Below are positions 7,383 to 7,415 of a stretch of DNA of 7,415 nt, piece after piece (within the stretch, counting starts at the first letter, position 1; every line of letters starts with the position of its first letter). The stretch is from NCBI GenBank assembly GCA_028707655.1, contig JAQWAN010000102.1, positions 1 to 7,415 on the forward strand. Direction: 5' to 3'. The position numbers and the translations under genes are program-made. Below the pieces are notes generated by a model that had not been told where the DNA came from, ran no database searches, and worked only from the letters and a program-made list of their open reading frames with translations. Source of the stretch: Bacteroidaceae bacterium (GTDB lineage: Bacteria > Bacteroidota > Bacteroidia > Bacteroidales > Bacteroidaceae).

Positions 7383-7415
7383 TTACTTTTTTTTAAGCAT
7401 TATGGCTTCTATGCC
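7383..7415 (-). CDS. Possible last ten codons of an unidentified minus-strand gene
   Basis: On the minus strand the edge reads GIEAIMLKKK followed by TAA (7385-7383), 26 bp before the terminator at 7357-7320. The lysine-rich end and the correctly placed terminator support a gene tail, but ten codons are too few to name a family. The alternative is a plus-strand gene starting at the ATG at 7402 (MASM...). That reading leaves the terminator without an obvious client, so I prefer the minus-strand reading. Confidence 0.4.
   Translation of the reverse strand, partial: GIEAIMLKKK

Overview
The window looks like Bacteroidales (Bacteroidota) chromosome. Three things point there. One is a GroEL with a Bacteroides-like C-terminus ending in a Gly/Met tail. 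Another is a SusC/SusD outer-membrane nutrient uptake pair. The third is a textbook Bacteroides-type promoter (TTTG, 19 bp, TAnnTTTG) with A-rich leaders in place of Shine-Dalgarno sites. I cannot name the genus. All genes present belong to known families, and I found no new multi-gene system.

Layout. The 3' two-thirds of groL (plus strand) runs in from the left edge to 1082 and is closed by a strong terminator (1101-1137). A monocistronic plus-strand gene for a PLP-dependent low-specificity L-threonine aldolase follows (1228-2268). It converges on a minus-strand two-gene operon, and the two units share one bidirectional hairpin terminator (2398-2424). The operon is a SusC-like TonB-dependent transporter (4110 to about 7138) followed 19 bp downstream by a SusD-like surface lipoprotein (2453-4090). 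Its promoter lies at 7245-7275. Beyond it are another terminator (7320-7357) and what may be the last ten codons of a further minus-strand gene at the right edge.

How they work together. SusC and SusD should form one outer-membrane complex: the lipoprotein captures a ligand at the surface and the barrel imports it using TonB energy. No glycan- or peptide-degrading enzyme or regulator is visible beside the pair, so the substrate is unknown. groL and the aldolase are independent housekeeping or metabolic genes.

The main anomaly is the 5' end of the SusC gene. The signal peptide is readable only in a different frame from the rest of the protein, with a shift near 7044-7048 that a single missing base would explain. 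No usable start codon precedes the signal peptide in any frame. A short call starting at the GTG at 6923 would cut off both the signal peptide and most of the N-terminal domain, and is almost certainly wrong. Either the gene is damaged or switched off in this strain, or the sequence has errors here.
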